Source of the DNA: Puccinia triticina
Taxonomy: Eukaryota > Basidiomycota > Pucciniomycetes > Pucciniales > Pucciniaceae
NCBI RefSeq assembly: GCF_026914185.1
Contig: NC_070571.1
Coordinates: 3,906,001 to 3,970,000 of the forward strand
Length of the DNA stretch: 64,000 nucleotides
Reading direction: 5' to 3'
Below are positions 23,594-34,533 of this stretch, in pieces. The stretch's first letter is position 1. Each line of letters opens with the position of its first letter. Made by a program: the position numbers and the translations under genes. A model generated the notes under the pieces. That model was not told the DNA's origin. It was given only the letters and a program-made list of their open reading frames with translations, and ran no database searches.

Positions 23594-24186
23594 AGAAATT
23601 AATACTCCCCCAATATTTCATGGATTTAGAATACAGATAAACATAAAAAACTGCCCAAAATACTAATAGTTCAGAATATCAAGTTGTTATGTATGACCCT
23701 ACTCAGATGACAGGTACATCTGTGTCTCAAATACTTGAAATTGATATGCATCTCCTCCAGTCCTGTATAAATATTTCCTCATCATCATGTTCATCTTGAG
23801 GTATCACTTGAATAAATCTTGATATCTCTCATAATGTACAGACATTTTAAACTTCATAGTAATCAGAATGCATTTCCATACATTCCCATGGAATAGAGTG
23901 TTAAGGCATGGCCTGATAATATATGGAGCAGTAGGTAGCCACCAACTATCATTTCATCAACAGTCATGACTCATGAACTTCACAAGGACCCATTTGGTTG
24001 GGATTTTGGGGATCTAGGATCATGGCTGCGTGGTCAAACCTGATTGCCAAGTGGACCTGTGGGCGGGTGCTTTGTACGGGTCCGGGTGTGGGATTTTGGG
24101 CAACAAAGCACCAGGTACCTGGATACCCGCCAAAAATACCCGCGGCAGGCGGGTCTTCCACGCCCCCGGGTACCTGCTGTTACGGT
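23594..24186. other. Intergenic, GC-rich repeat end near 23990-24190
   Basis: No gene. 24050-24180 is rich in GGGTACC and GCGGGT words like the ends of the hAT-type MITEs further right, so a decayed element end is likely. Confidence 0.5.
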
Positions 24187-24975
24187 CACTGAGGGGGTTG
24201 ATTCCTTGAGATGACCAGGAAAGATCCCACGGGAATCAGCCCTCTTGATGACCGGGACAGATCCTGATCATTGCAAGGAATCAACCCTCTCAATGACCGG
24301 GACAAACCCTGGCTATTGAGAGGAATCCAGTCCTCTTGATGACCGGGACAGATCCTGGTCATCAAGGGGAATCAGACCTTTTGATGACTAGGCTGACAGA
24401 TCCTGGTCATCAGGAGGAATCAACCCTCTCAATGACCGCCCCAATCATCAAGAGGGAAACAACCCTCTTGATGACCACCCCGGTTATCAAGAGGAAACAA
24501 CCCTCTTGATTACCGCCCCGGTCATCAAGAGGAAACAACCCTCTTGATGACCGCCCCGGTCATCAAGAGGAAACAACCCTCTTGATGACCGCCCCGGTCA
24601 TCAAGAGGAAACAACCCTCTTGATGACCGCCCCGGTCATCAAGAGGAAACAACCCTCTTGATGACCGCCCTGGTTATCAAGAGGAAACAACCCTCTTGAT
24701 CACTGGGACAGAAACCAGTCATTGAGAGAAAACAACCCTCTCAATGACCAGGACAGAACCCGGTAATCAAGAGGAAACAGCCCTCTCGATGACCAGGACA
24801 GATCCTGGTCATCGGGAGGAATCAACCCTCCCGCTGACCGGGATAGACCCCGCTCATCAAGAGGTTTTTTTCCTCTAGATGACAGGGACAGAGCTTGGTC
24901 ACCAAGAGAAAAAAACCCTCTCAATGACTGGGTTCTGCTCTCTTGATGACCGGGACAGATACTGGTCTTTAGAGG
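24187..24975. repeat. Hairpin minisatellite, 38-bp units in the centre
   Basis: Units read CCTCTTGATGACC, a short GC spacer, then GGTCATCAAGAGG. The central units (about 24500-24690) are near-identical with a 38-bp period, and the outer units are more diverged. Each unit is a near-perfect hairpin. No coding. Confidence 0.92.
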
Positions 24976-25660
24976 AAACAGCCATAGTTAAATATAGTTA
25001 ATCCAATGTACTGTTGTTAAAGAGTTAAGTTACATGCAACAGTAATAGTAAAACATACCTTAACATTGATGTACACGTGAGATACCCTTATTTCAGGTAT
25101 CACTCATTAATTATCCCCTCTTACACCTCATTTCTTACGCACATAAACTATTGATTATGATACAAATACATAACCAATACATGATGTAATGTAATTCAAA
25201 AGAGCACTGAATGGAATCATTGATTCCAATGATCAACTAGTGTACACGGCTACTGATCTGTAGTCTTAAAATCTGTACTGATCATTACACAGCCCTGATC
25301 ATTTCCAGTGTTAATCCTCTTGATGATCTGCTTTCCTTGAGCGCTTCCAGTTCCTCCCTGGTCCTGAAGCGCCTCCAAGCGCCTCAAATCTGCTCCTGCT
25401 CTTTTCCCCCTCTATATAAACACGCCCCCCAAGACTTTTTATCCCTCAGAATATTATTACAGCAAAGTTTAACCCATACTATATATAGTTAAACAGTGCT
25501 TTCATTCTCACCCATCATTCAATTCAGGAATAACATCAACTCTTGATCACCCTCACCTTTTTGTAGGTAAAACCACAAACCCAAGTTGAGTTATGCCTTG
25601 GATGACTATCAACACCCTGTGATCATCTGGATGCGCCTTCATTGAGCAAGCCTCTCAGTC
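24976..25660. other. Intergenic, no gene seen
   Basis: AT-rich. CTATATATAGTT near 25481 and a TATATAAA word near 25415 are present, but no reading frame follows that I can support. Confidence 0.45.
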
Positions 25661-25668
25661 AAGATTAC

Positions 25669-26278
25669 TAGAGATATTCACTTTGAATCCAGCTACCCGC
25701 TGCATTTTTTCCCCATTTCTGGACATCCGTATCCGCATCCGCATCCAATGGGGGATACCTGCCGTTATGGGCGGATACCCGCCCCTCAAAAAGCGCTTAA
25801 GACAAAAAGATAAATATTTTACTACTACATATATAAGGGTGGGTACCTGCACGGGTATCAGCAGATACCTGCCCCTCAAACCGCGCTTAAGACAAAAAAA
25901 ATATTAAATATTTTATTACTATATGCAATCACTGTGGTGACAGCATATCAATCCACTGTCACCACAGTTTCCTTTAGGCTGGTCTTCAACTTGTTTTGGC
26001 GCTTTTCTAAGTATTTGTGAAGAGCAAGAGGTGGAATCTTGTTGTTCTTTTCAAGAACAACAAGGCCATGCCTTGACCTACTGATTTTGGATGGAGGTTG
26101 TGTCTCCTTGCAGAAACATATTCCCGCCCAAAGTTGAAGGTACGGGCTCACCTACCCTTGGGTGAACAGATACCCGTCCATATACCCGGGTATCCACTGT
26201 ATTTTCCCCAGGATCTCAGACATCCACACCCACCCACTCTGGCGGATACCCGCAGCGGGTTCAAAGTGACCATCTCTA
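25669..26278. mobile_element. hAT-type MITE, TSD AAGATTAC
   Basis: A 610-bp element flanked by perfect 8-bp repeats AAGATTAC (25661-25668 and 26279-26286). The ends are inverted: TAGAGATATTCACTTTGAA and the right-end complement TAGAGATGGTCACTTTGAA. The interior has GGATACCCGC-type words and no transposase. An 8-bp duplication places it with hAT. Confidence 0.88.
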
Positions 26279-26351
26279 AAGATTACTGATAGATTGAAAC
26301 ATTTTACAGGTCTTACCACAAATCCATCGGCCCATCCTTGGCACTTTACAC

Positions 26352-28406
26352 TAAGGATGGCTATTGGGCGGGCCGTCCAATGGGCCGCCCGAACCCGCGC
26401 AGGCCTGGGCCGGGCTTGGACACACAATTCAGAGAATTATTTAAAATTGGCCCAGCCCGTCCGACCCGTTTAGTAAACGGGCAGCTCGCGGGCAGCCCGC
26501 GGGCGCCCGTGGGCTGCCCCCTGTCGGGGGAACAGGGGATGCAGTTCAGACCGGCTCCAGGTCCTCCGTGTTCTCGGTATTGGAACTGGCTGCAGTGACT
26601 GCCTACCAGTACCGCCAACCAGCCATCAACCAGTCCCCATCTCACTAACTCCCAATGTTGAAGCGGAAGACACAGGCCCACCCTGATTTGTCCGAGGAAG
26701 AAGGTGATACTGACGATATCCGCGTTGTTGAGAGATTGGAACCCAAAACTCCTTTGACTACGCCGCAGGAGACTGATAGTCAGCCACCTAGAGCTGAGGC
26801 TTCAGCCCCACAGAAACCAGCCCCCACCAACAGTTTGAGTGAATCTCAAGAAACCGCCAAAGGGAGTCTGCTCAAAAAGCGTAAACTCACCAGCAAGGTG
26901 TGGGATCACTTTGAGAAGATTGATGAAGGTCGGCAGTCTGTTTTTCTTCCCTTCTCAGTTTCTACAGCCATATACAGATTAGACTGACATGGATCATATA
27001 TCTTATTACTTAGGAGGTGTATCAAAGGCAATATGCAACTATTGTAAACTCAAACTTTCGGCTACATCATTGGCAGCAAGAAACCACCTCTGACAAAATT
27101 CTGAACGCTGTATCACGGACAGAAGGGCACTTTTTCAACCCAGAAAAGGACTTCATGGTTTCACTAGCTCCTCCCAAACAACCAGCAACCGCGTTTGGAT
27201 ATTTTCTCAAGATAAAACTCAAGCAAAATTTTCAAAAGCAATTATCAAGCACAAACACCCGTTTGCAATGGCCGATCATGAGGGATTCCAAGAGTTTATG
27301 GAATCAGCCCAGCCCAACTTCATCATGCCTTGACGCAAGGTGGTGCGGAGCGATTGCATCTTTATATACAATCAGATGAAGGAAGTCAAAATCTCGAAGA
27401 TGGCAAAAGCAAAGATAATCTTGTTGACAACTGACATGTGGAACACCTCCAATCTGACCGGCTATATGGTAATAACGGCCCACTACATCAACAAGTGGGA
27501 ATTGACCAAGAAAATCATCAGCTTCCGGCCCCTCCCGCCTCCGTACACTGGTCATGCAATCTTGGAGCACATATTCCAAGTCCTAAACAATTGGAAAAGC
27601 TTGAACAAGGTTGCATTTGTTATGCTCAATAATGCTACCAACAACACCACAGCTATGACCCAACTACAGCAATTGATAAAGGATTGTTCTGCTGCCAGCT
27701 TAACTCCTGCGACCTCGCCATACTTCCACATCTGTTGTTTGGCCCAAGTCATCAAACTTGTGGTCAAGGATGGGCTAAAAGTTGTAGGTACTGCGGTTGA
27801 GTTACTCTGAACTAGTGTGCATTACATCCACGGATCTTTTTCACGGATGGACGCCTTCAACAAGGCTCTTGTTTCTGTGAATCTAAAGAAAAAACATGAA
27901 ACACCCATCCAAGGATGTACCGACCCGATGGAATGCAAAATTCTTAATGATTGAGTTGTCACTGCCATGCAAGTTGGCCTTCCAGCAACTCGATCTTGAA
28001 GATGACAAATTCAAAAATTGCCCAAGCAAAGCTCATTGGGAGGAACTCCGTGTTATCCAAGATTTCCTCAAGCCTTTCTACCCAGGCAAGCTTATTTTAC
28101 TCTTAGTATGAGCTTCCATTGCTCATTTACTGAATTCATTTCTTTTGCTTGCAGCCACTGTTGTCCTAAGTGGAACGCAGTATCCAACCATCAATCATGC
28201 CTACCGCGCGATGACAGCCATTCAGAAGCAACTAGCCTACTATGCCAAACCTTGCACCAGCAATATTGAAATAGAAGCTTGCCTCCATAATGTGGTCAAG
28301 CCAATGATATTTAGCTGAATTGGCCTGGCCCGGCCTGTCCGCTAACTCCACAGGCTGGAGCAGGCCGGCCCGCGGATACCCCGAACCTGCCCAATAGCTA
28401 TCCTTA
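26352..28406 (+). mobile_element. hAT transposon, deleted copy, TSD CTTTACAC
   Basis: 2,055 bp, flanked by perfect 8-bp CTTTACAC (26344-26351 and 28407-28414). The inverted ends are TAAGGATGGCTATTGGGC on the left and TAAGGATAGCTATTGGGC on the right. It encodes a broken hAT transposase lacking its C terminus. It lies 66 bp from the MITE at 25669. Confidence 0.92.
26655..28310 (+). pseudogene. hAT transposase remnant (BED finger and part of RNase H-like core)
   Basis: The ATG at 26655 opens an acidic N terminus, then a BED zinc finger split by an intron: KVWDHFEKID, then CNYCKLKL and AARNHL. The catalytic core shows LTTDMWNTSNLTGY, then NNATNN where the family has DNA-x-NN (the usual Asp is Asn), and HICCLAQVIKL. 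After a stop near 27807 the homology resumes in another frame with PTRWNAKFLMIE. No hATC dimerisation domain follows before the right end. Stops, frameshift and the lost Asp make it inactive. It would have cut and pasted hAT elements in the nucleus. Confidence 0.82.
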
Positions 28407-28460
28407 CTTTACACTGTCATCTTGCTAGCAACAACCCTTTCAGACATGGTTAGTCACCTA

Positions 28461-28560
28461 CAGGCTGAAAGGGACAGACCCTGGTCATTGGGAGGGAAAA
28501 ACTATCTCAATGACTGGGACAGACCCTGGTCATTGAGGGGAACCAACACTCCTGATGAAT
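28461..28560. repeat. Remnant of the TGACC/GGTCA hairpin array
   Basis: A few diverged units (GGGACAGACCCTGGTCATTG and similar) like those at 24187-24975. The two blocks may be one array split by the hAT insertions. Confidence 0.65.
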
Positions 28561-29174
28561 GGTGTAGAGGAAGAAAGTGATACCATCAAAAAAGTGTCTG
28601 TGCCACTCCTCCAGCGGTGGGCAGATAAATTACTTTACGTTACAGCAGTTCAATTGGATAATGTAACCTGTTTTTAGTTATCCAAATTGGCTATTTTGGT
28701 AACGTACATTTTTTTTGTGGTAAAGTAAAGTAAAGTAACTTTTTTTTAAACCTGATTTTTTATGTTTTGGGTAACATAACTTTTTTGATATGGGAATTTT
28801 TGCAAAGGGGGTTGAAATGGTTGCAAAAAAGAGAGAGGTGTTTATTTAGCTTACACCACAGGCAGACAGGTGATGTTCCCACACGCAGCGTCACTTGCGC
28901 ACTTACTGCGGCCACCAAAATTAGGTGATGCTGCGCGCGGGAGCGACAGCTGTCGGCCTGTAGTGTTATTGGTTAAAGCTTGCCTCCCTGAAATGAGTGA
29001 GGGTTGAGTAGAGAATCTGCCGTTGGACCCGCGGCAGGTACCTGGCACCCGTTGGCAGGGACCTCCGGCACCCGCCCAGCACCCACGCGCAGGTGCCGGG
29101 TGCCTGTTTTTTGGGTAAAACGGGTGCGGCACCCGGGTACCACCCCAGCTCCCCCAGCTGCGGCGGGGTTTGGG

Positions 29175-29620
29175 TCGTCCAGACAATGAGACTGCTGTAG
29201 CCTTGTTGTCCGGGAGGAATCCCTTCTGGGAGACAAGGCTGTTGTAGCCTTGTCGTCCGCAAGGGATCCCTTCAGGGAGACGAGGCTGTTATAGCCTCGT
29301 TGTCCGGGAGGAATCCCTTCCGGGAGACAAGGCTGTTGTAGCCTTGTCGTCCGCAAGGGATCCCTTCAGGGAGACAAGGCTGTTGTAGCCTTGTCGTCCG
29401 CAAGGGATCCCTTCAGGGAGACAAGGCTGTTGTAGCCTTGTCGTCCGCAAGGGATCCCTTCAGGGAGACAAGGCTGTTTTAGCCTTGTCTTCCGGAAGGG
29501 ATCCCTTGTGGACAACGAGGCTACAACAGCCTTGTCTCCCAGAAGGGATCCCTTGCGGACAACGAGGCTACAACAGCCTCGTCTCCCGGAAGGGATTCCT
29601 CCCGGACAATGAGTTGTAGC
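29175..29620. repeat. Hairpin minisatellite (GTCCGCAAGGGATCCCTT type), block 1
   Basis: Units of about 47 bp combining TTGTAGCCTTGT, GTCCGCAAGGGATCCCTT and GGAGACAAGGCTGTT. Each contains inverted repeats, and the array reverses orientation near 29500, making a larger palindrome. Frames here are repeat translation. Confidence 0.9.
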
Positions 29621-29812
29621 AACGCTGAAACCAATACAATACATGGAGTGTATCTGGTAAACGTTTTTCATTGAAGATGGAGACCTACATGTCCTATTTT
29701 TTGTTTTCAGCCATCATATACATAATAATGGCTAGAAACAAAAAAAGGACATGTAGGTCTGCATCTTCAATGAAAAACGCTTACCAGATACACTCCATGT
29801 ATTGTATTGGTT
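29621..29812. mobile_element. MULE-type fold-back MITE, right end truncated
   Basis: Arms of about 80 bp (29632-29712 and the complement of about 29735-29812) share ACATGGAGTGTATCTGGTAA and CATTGAAGAT. The left end is AACGCTGAAAC. The matching right terminus is missing about 10 bp. It is a copy of the intact element at 44814-45014, here inserted inside the hAT-type MITE. Confidence 0.82.
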
Positions 29813-30130
29813 GTAGCCTTGTTGTCCACAAGTGAACCCTTGCAGAGAACAAGATACAACCTTGTTGTCCACAAGTGAACCCTTGTGGAGAACAAGATAC
29901 AGCCTTGTTGTCCACAAGTGAACCCTTGCGGACAACAAGATACAGCCTTGTTGTCCACAAGTGAACCCTTGCGGACAACAAGATACAGCCTTGTTGTCCG
30001 CAAGGGATCATTTGCAAGCGACAAGGCTGTTGTAGCCTTGTTGTCCGCGTATCCCTTGCAAGCAACTGTAGCCTCGTCGTCCGTGGATCCCTTGCGGATG
30101 ACAAGACTACAACAGCCTCGTCTCCTGGAA
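29812..30130. repeat. Hairpin minisatellite, block 2 (TTGTTGTCCACAAGTGAACC type)
   Basis: Units of about 50 bp, TTGTTGTCCACAAGTGAACC followed by CTTGCGGACAACAAGATACA. Related to block 1 but with its own variant core. Confidence 0.85.
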
Positions 30131-30447
30131 GGGATTGTTTCCGGCGGCACCCGCCGGTACACCCGCGGCACCCCCCGGCAGGTGCCGGGTACGGTGCGGG
30201 TGCCTATTTTTCAGGTAAAAAGGGTGCGGCACCCGGGTCCAACGGCAGATTCTCTAGTGTTGAGGTTGTGGGTTCAATACTCACGTTGAACAAATTTTAA
30301 TCTGGCTTCCTGGCAACATACTGAGTTTATGTGTTTTTTGAGTGTCAACTTGAGCAAACATCTCACTCATCACCAGGAAAAAAAAGTAGTCACTTGATGG
30401 CAAGTGACATGACTCAGCTTTGTTTTCAGCTCCAACACTGCTCCAAT

Positions 30448-31116
30448 CAACGATGGGCCACTACGCTACGCTACGCTACAGGCCAATATCCGTGAGTGTA
30501 TCCGTGGTTATTTGGCGAGACAATTGGGGTATTGTTATCCCCAATTATAGCCCAATACACTAACAGTTAGTGTATCTAAAGTTTCTCATTGAAGATCTTG
30601 AGTATTGTTATCCAGAATACACTCAAAATACACTAACAGGTAGTGTATTTCTTTTGGATAACCAACATTTCCCTGAAAGTTAGTGTATCAGAGTTAGGAT
30701 AACAATCTTCTGCACTACAGTATCTGTTATTTCATGGTTTTTAGCCTCTAGAAAATGATTCTCAAAACATCATGTCCCAGATTTATTTTTTTTGTAACAC
30801 AAAACCAACTTTACTACCAAAAATATCAATACACTGAAAGTAATTTTATCATTAATTGCAGAGATAAACTGACAGTTATTGTATTTGTTATCAGGAATAA
30901 CAACAGATAACAATCATGAAACTAGGATTTGGTTATTGTTAACCTGGCATATTTCAGCTACACTAACAATACAATAACAGCCAAAAAGAATAACATCAAA
31001 AAGATGTATTGTTATTGCAATAAAATCAAGGATAACAGTATTATTTGTGTAGTGCAGTGGAAAAAACTAACAATACACTACACTAACAATACAGTTAGTG
31101 TATCAGCCCACCATTG
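30448..31116. mobile_element. Nested TIR element with ACACTAACAGTTAGTGT palindromes
   Basis: Absent from the otherwise parallel element at 54446, where sequence is continuous across this point. Flanked by CTCCAAT (30441-30447 and 31117-31123). The ends CAACGATGGGC and complement CAATGGTGGGC are inverted. The interior repeats TACACTAACAGTTAGTGTA many times. Confidence 0.75.
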
Positions 31117-31180
31117 CTCCAATGCTGCTCCTCTCCACCAGCACATCTGGGGCTTGCATGATAGGTGTCAGGATCAAAGC

Positions 31181-31740
31181 ACTCAATTTGAAAAGACCAG
31201 ATGATGCTCAGCTTTGGCCCTGGCCCAGCTGATGCTCAGCTTTTACCCTGGCTCAGCTGATGCTCAGTTTTTCCCCTGGCCCAGCTGATGCTCAGCTTTG
31301 GAACTGGCCACCTGATGATCATCTTTGGCCCTGGCACAGCTGATGCTCAGCCTTGGCTGTGGCTCAGCTGATGCTCATCTTTGGCCCTAGCCTAGCTGAT
31401 TTTCAGCTCTGATCCTGTCCAAGCTGATTCCTATCTTTTTCCCTGGCCTAGCTCAGCTGATACTCAGCAAGCTGAGCATCAGCTATCCAGCTGGCCCAGG
31501 ACTGGGCCAAAGCTGAGCATCATCTGGAACAGGACTAGGAGAAGGCTGAGCAAGGACTGGTACAAAGCTGAGCATCAGCTGCGCCAGGACTAGTACAAAG
31601 CTGAGAATCACCTGGGCAAGGACTGGTCAAAAGGCTTTATTCCAATTCTGAGAGTGAGCTGTGTGAAAAAGCTCAGTATGAGCTGGGCATAAAAGCTGAG
31701 TATGAGCTGGGTACCAAAGCTGAGTATCAGCTGGACAGAA
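31181..31740. repeat. CAGCTGATGCTCAGC minisatellite
   Basis: Degenerate units of about 28-35 bp around GCTGATGCTCAGC and GGCCCTGGCCCAG. The orientation flips near 31470 to GCTGAGCATCAGCT, so the whole forms an extended inverted repeat. Confidence 0.85.
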
Positions 31741-32232
31741 CTGAGGATCAGTTGGGCTCATCAAAAACTTAACAGGACCTCCTTGGTAAATTTTGGAAGT
31801 TGAGGAGATGGTTGGGAGATTGGGGTAGATAGTGGATAGATATTGGATAGATGGTGGGTAGCTGGCTGGAGCTGGTGTAATGTCACTTGTCATCAACTGA
31901 CTATTTTATTTTCCTGGTGCATATTGATAAAAACAAACCCAAATCAGGGCCTCTACCAGAAAGTTACACCCAAGTTACCCAAATCTGGGAAAAAATGTAA
32001 TGTAACTGGTTTTGTTCAAAATTCCCAGGGAACGTAACTAGAGAAAATGAAGCCCATTTTCTGCCGGAGATATTGTAACTCCAAATTAGATATCTGTAAC
32101 TAGCAGATAATGTAACTGCAAAGGTTAAGTTACACTCAAAGTTATCAATTTGGAGAACATATCTGCCCACCGCTGACTCCTCCACAAGATTATCCCGGAG
32201 GAAGTTGGGTGATTTGGAGAACTCCGCTCCGC

Positions 32233-33200
32233 TGTGAGCCTGTGCCTCTCATGTGACAGCAGGACACAAGAAATATGGTTGGGTACTGCTTGAATTTCTT
32301 GGGATAAAGAAATAACAAACAGTAAGAGAGAAAGAGAGAGAAAGAAAGAGATGATCTGAGTTATGATAATCAAGGTTCTTTTGACCTGTAGGTGGGAACT
32401 AACATCCACTAGCAATGCTACTCCTTAAGGGAGTGCTGCCAAGCTGTGCCTGAGATTGCAACAGCCTCTTCTCACAATGGAAACGTGGAAGGTACCTGAA
32501 TTAGACAAGTCTAATCAGCCACAATTTTTTAGACTTCTCTGTGGATAGTCAAGGTTCTTTAAATGGAAACCTATGTGGTTTTTTACTGAAAAAAAACACA
32601 GAAAAAGAAGGATATGAAATCAGAGGGATACTTGGGATAAGAGGTCTGGATATATGATGACCTGTGATCAAAAGAGAAGAGCAAATTCAAACAGGAAGAG
32701 AAGCAGTCAAGAGAAAAAGAGTTCAATCTGGATAAACAAGGCCAGTCAGAGAGGGAACTTATTGTCAATATCTGGTGGTGATACTGGGAGCTAAGCGGCC
32801 TCTGTGGGTGATCCTGGGGTTTGTCCTGAAGGTGTTCTGTGGTCCTGGTTGGCTGGTTGTCTGGTGTCTGAAGTCTGTGTATCCTCCTCAGGCAAGGGGG
32901 ATCCTGAATTTGAAAATTTTCACAGTTTGCTTATGTAATTACATATGTACATGTGGTTGGCGCGCCTGGTAGCGCTTACACGTTACAACTGTGCATGGTT
33001 GCCACAACTCAAGAACTCAGGGAAGGAGTAGAGTTACAAAGAAATGGTAAGTTGTAACTAGGGTTAAAATTGCATGAGAAAACAGAATATGAAGTCCAAA
33101 TAAGTATAACTCTTAAGATGAAAAAGATATAAGGGAATTTAGGTGTAAAAGAGTAGAAAAGGCAGACTTTAGGCCAGCTGTGCTGGCTCTAAGGCTGACA
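32233..33200 (+). mobile_element. Solo LTR B, TSD TCCGC
   Basis: A 968-bp copy of the TGTGA...GCTGACA LTR family, flanked by TCCGC on both sides (32228-32232 and 33201-33205). No internal retrotransposon sequence. Confidence 0.92.
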
Positions 33201-33205
33201 TCCGC

Positions 33206-34533
33206 AGCTCTGCCAACGTTGTAGGGATCTGAGCATGATTAATGAAGTAAATCATGTAAAATAATAAAGCTCCGCAAAAATTGAACCGTAAAACAAAGCT
33301 CTGCTGCATAAAGAAGATAACTCTGCCACAAAACTCCGCAAAAAGCAAGAAAACAGCCGTAAAGCAAGCACAACTGTGGAACATAAAGCAATTGCACAAC
33401 ATAAAACTCCACTCCGCAACGTAAGCAAAAGTAAAAGAAGCAAAACAGTCCGCAAAAGAGAGTCTGTGGGGAGTATCATCCAGAATCCTCCCTCCCCCAT
33501 CCTGGTTTTATAGAGAAAAGAAAGACAACTGAAAGCTCTCCTCTGTTCACACGCACACACTTTTCATCCGCCAAGCGCTATTCACATGCACACATTTCAT
33601 CCGCCAAGCTCTGCTCTCACGCTAACTGCCCAGTGATCCACACTCCAAAAGAAAACATGGAGTGGGTTGAACTCCACTCCAGTTTGAGTGCCTAATTTTA
33701 TACTCCATTTTTTTGGAGTGCACAAGTTTGCACTCCAATAAATATTGGAGTGAAATTCAGAACACTCCAATTTAGCCCACTTTTGGAGTGAACAAAGGTT
33801 CACTCAAAATATATATTGGAGTGAAATTCTGAACACTCCAATTCAGCCCACTTTTGGAGTGAACCTTTGCTCACTCTGACATTTATTGGAGTAAACAAAA
33901 GTTCACTCCTTTTTTGGAGTGCATGTAGTAAATATTTGGAGTGCATAAAGCCAGCCCCTTGAAAAAAGGTTGAAGCCCAGGGGAAATTTTGGCAATTATT
34001 ATGGGATTGAAGAGGGAAGTGAATGGAAAATCTTGCTGGGTGAGTATTGGGGAAATTTTGAGGCTAGACACATTGAAGCCTTTTTGGTGGGCTACACTCC
34101 TGTGTGGGTCAATTGGAGCTTAATTATGTCGCAGCTGATGCTGTTTCTTTCTTGCACAGTCTCTGGCTTTTGATTTTTCAGTGCAACTTCAAAGCTTGAA
34201 CTCACTCAAAGACTGAAAATGAAGTTATCTTGATGATTTCCATAAAGAATGACAAGAATACAATATATGCTACTCCTATATTCATATAGGCTAGTCATAA
34301 GAGATTGTCTTTTGCTATATTGGAAGTCCGCCTTTGTCCCTACATGCCACCACAGTACCATGCTTTCTTCTCTTCTTCCGGATTGCTGTTTTTTTGTTAG
34401 TTTGAAATTGAACAATATTTTCAATCCACATTAGGAAAGATAAGTTTGAAGAAAAGTAAACCAAAGGAAAGAAAAGTCAATTCTTGAAACTGGACTCCCT
34501 TGTTTTCATGAGACAATCAAGGATTAGGTTGTT
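33206..34533. other. Intergenic, with TGGAGTG repeats at 33640-33950
   Basis: No gene. 33640-33950 holds short inverted words TTTGGAGTG and CACTCCAA in many copies, like 5770-6030. 33206-33440 has CTCCGCAA words also seen near 56030-56080. Confidence 0.55.

Larger units (their letters stand above)
29009..30256. mobile_element. hAT-type MITE carrying hairpin minisatellites, TSD G(G/T)GTTGAG
   Basis: 1,248 bp. Both ends read TAGAGAATCTGCCGTTGGAC inward. Flanking 8-mers GGGTTGAG (29001-29008) and GTGTTGAG (30257-30264) match at 7 of 8 positions. Subterminal GC-rich blocks of about 150 bp enclose the arrays at 29175-29620 and 29812-30130 and a MULE-type MITE. No transposase. Confidence 0.85.
28950..30300 (+). 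mobile_element. tRNA-derived SINE-like sequence split by an hAT-type MITE
   Basis: TAGTGTTATTGGTTAAAGC (A-box-like) lies at about 28957. The B box GGGTTCAATACTC lies beyond the MITE at about 30269. With 29009-30256 removed, the boxes sit about 65 bp apart, closer to a tRNA head than to chance. The tail continues to about 30360. Confidence 0.5.
30371..31919. mobile_element. CACTA-like TIR element, copy 1, TSD CAT
   Basis: The ends read CACCAGGAAAA inward, with inverted similarity continuing for about 45 bp (GTAGTCACTTGATGGCAAGT). The 3-bp flank CAT is on both sides. The interior is a CAGCTGATGCTCAGC minisatellite plus a nested insertion at 30448. A second copy at 54446-55727 has TSD TAT. Three-base duplications and CAC termini suggest the CACTA group. 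No transposase. Confidence 0.8.
28612..32175. mobile_element. Outer hAT-type element enclosing a nest of insertions
   Basis: The left end CAGCGGTGGGCAGATA and the right-end complement CAGCGGTGGGCAGATA are identical. Flanks carry ACTCCTC on both sides (7-8 bp direct repeat, 28605-28611/12 and 32176-32182/83). Between them lie the insertions at 29009, 30371 and 30448. Without these the element would be only about 0.75 kb, rich in GTAAC and TTACTTTACG words, with no transposase. Confidence 0.78.

Noticed and set aside
24500..24700. CRISPR-like regular direct repeats with 38-bp period
   Set aside because: The units are hairpins without unique spacers, the host is clearly a eukaryote with spliced genes, and no cas genes occur. 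It is a minisatellite.
29767..30171. Open frames of 107-134 codons on both strands in the hairpin arrays
   Set aside because: They are repeat translations, open on both strands at once, inside a non-autonomous TIR element.
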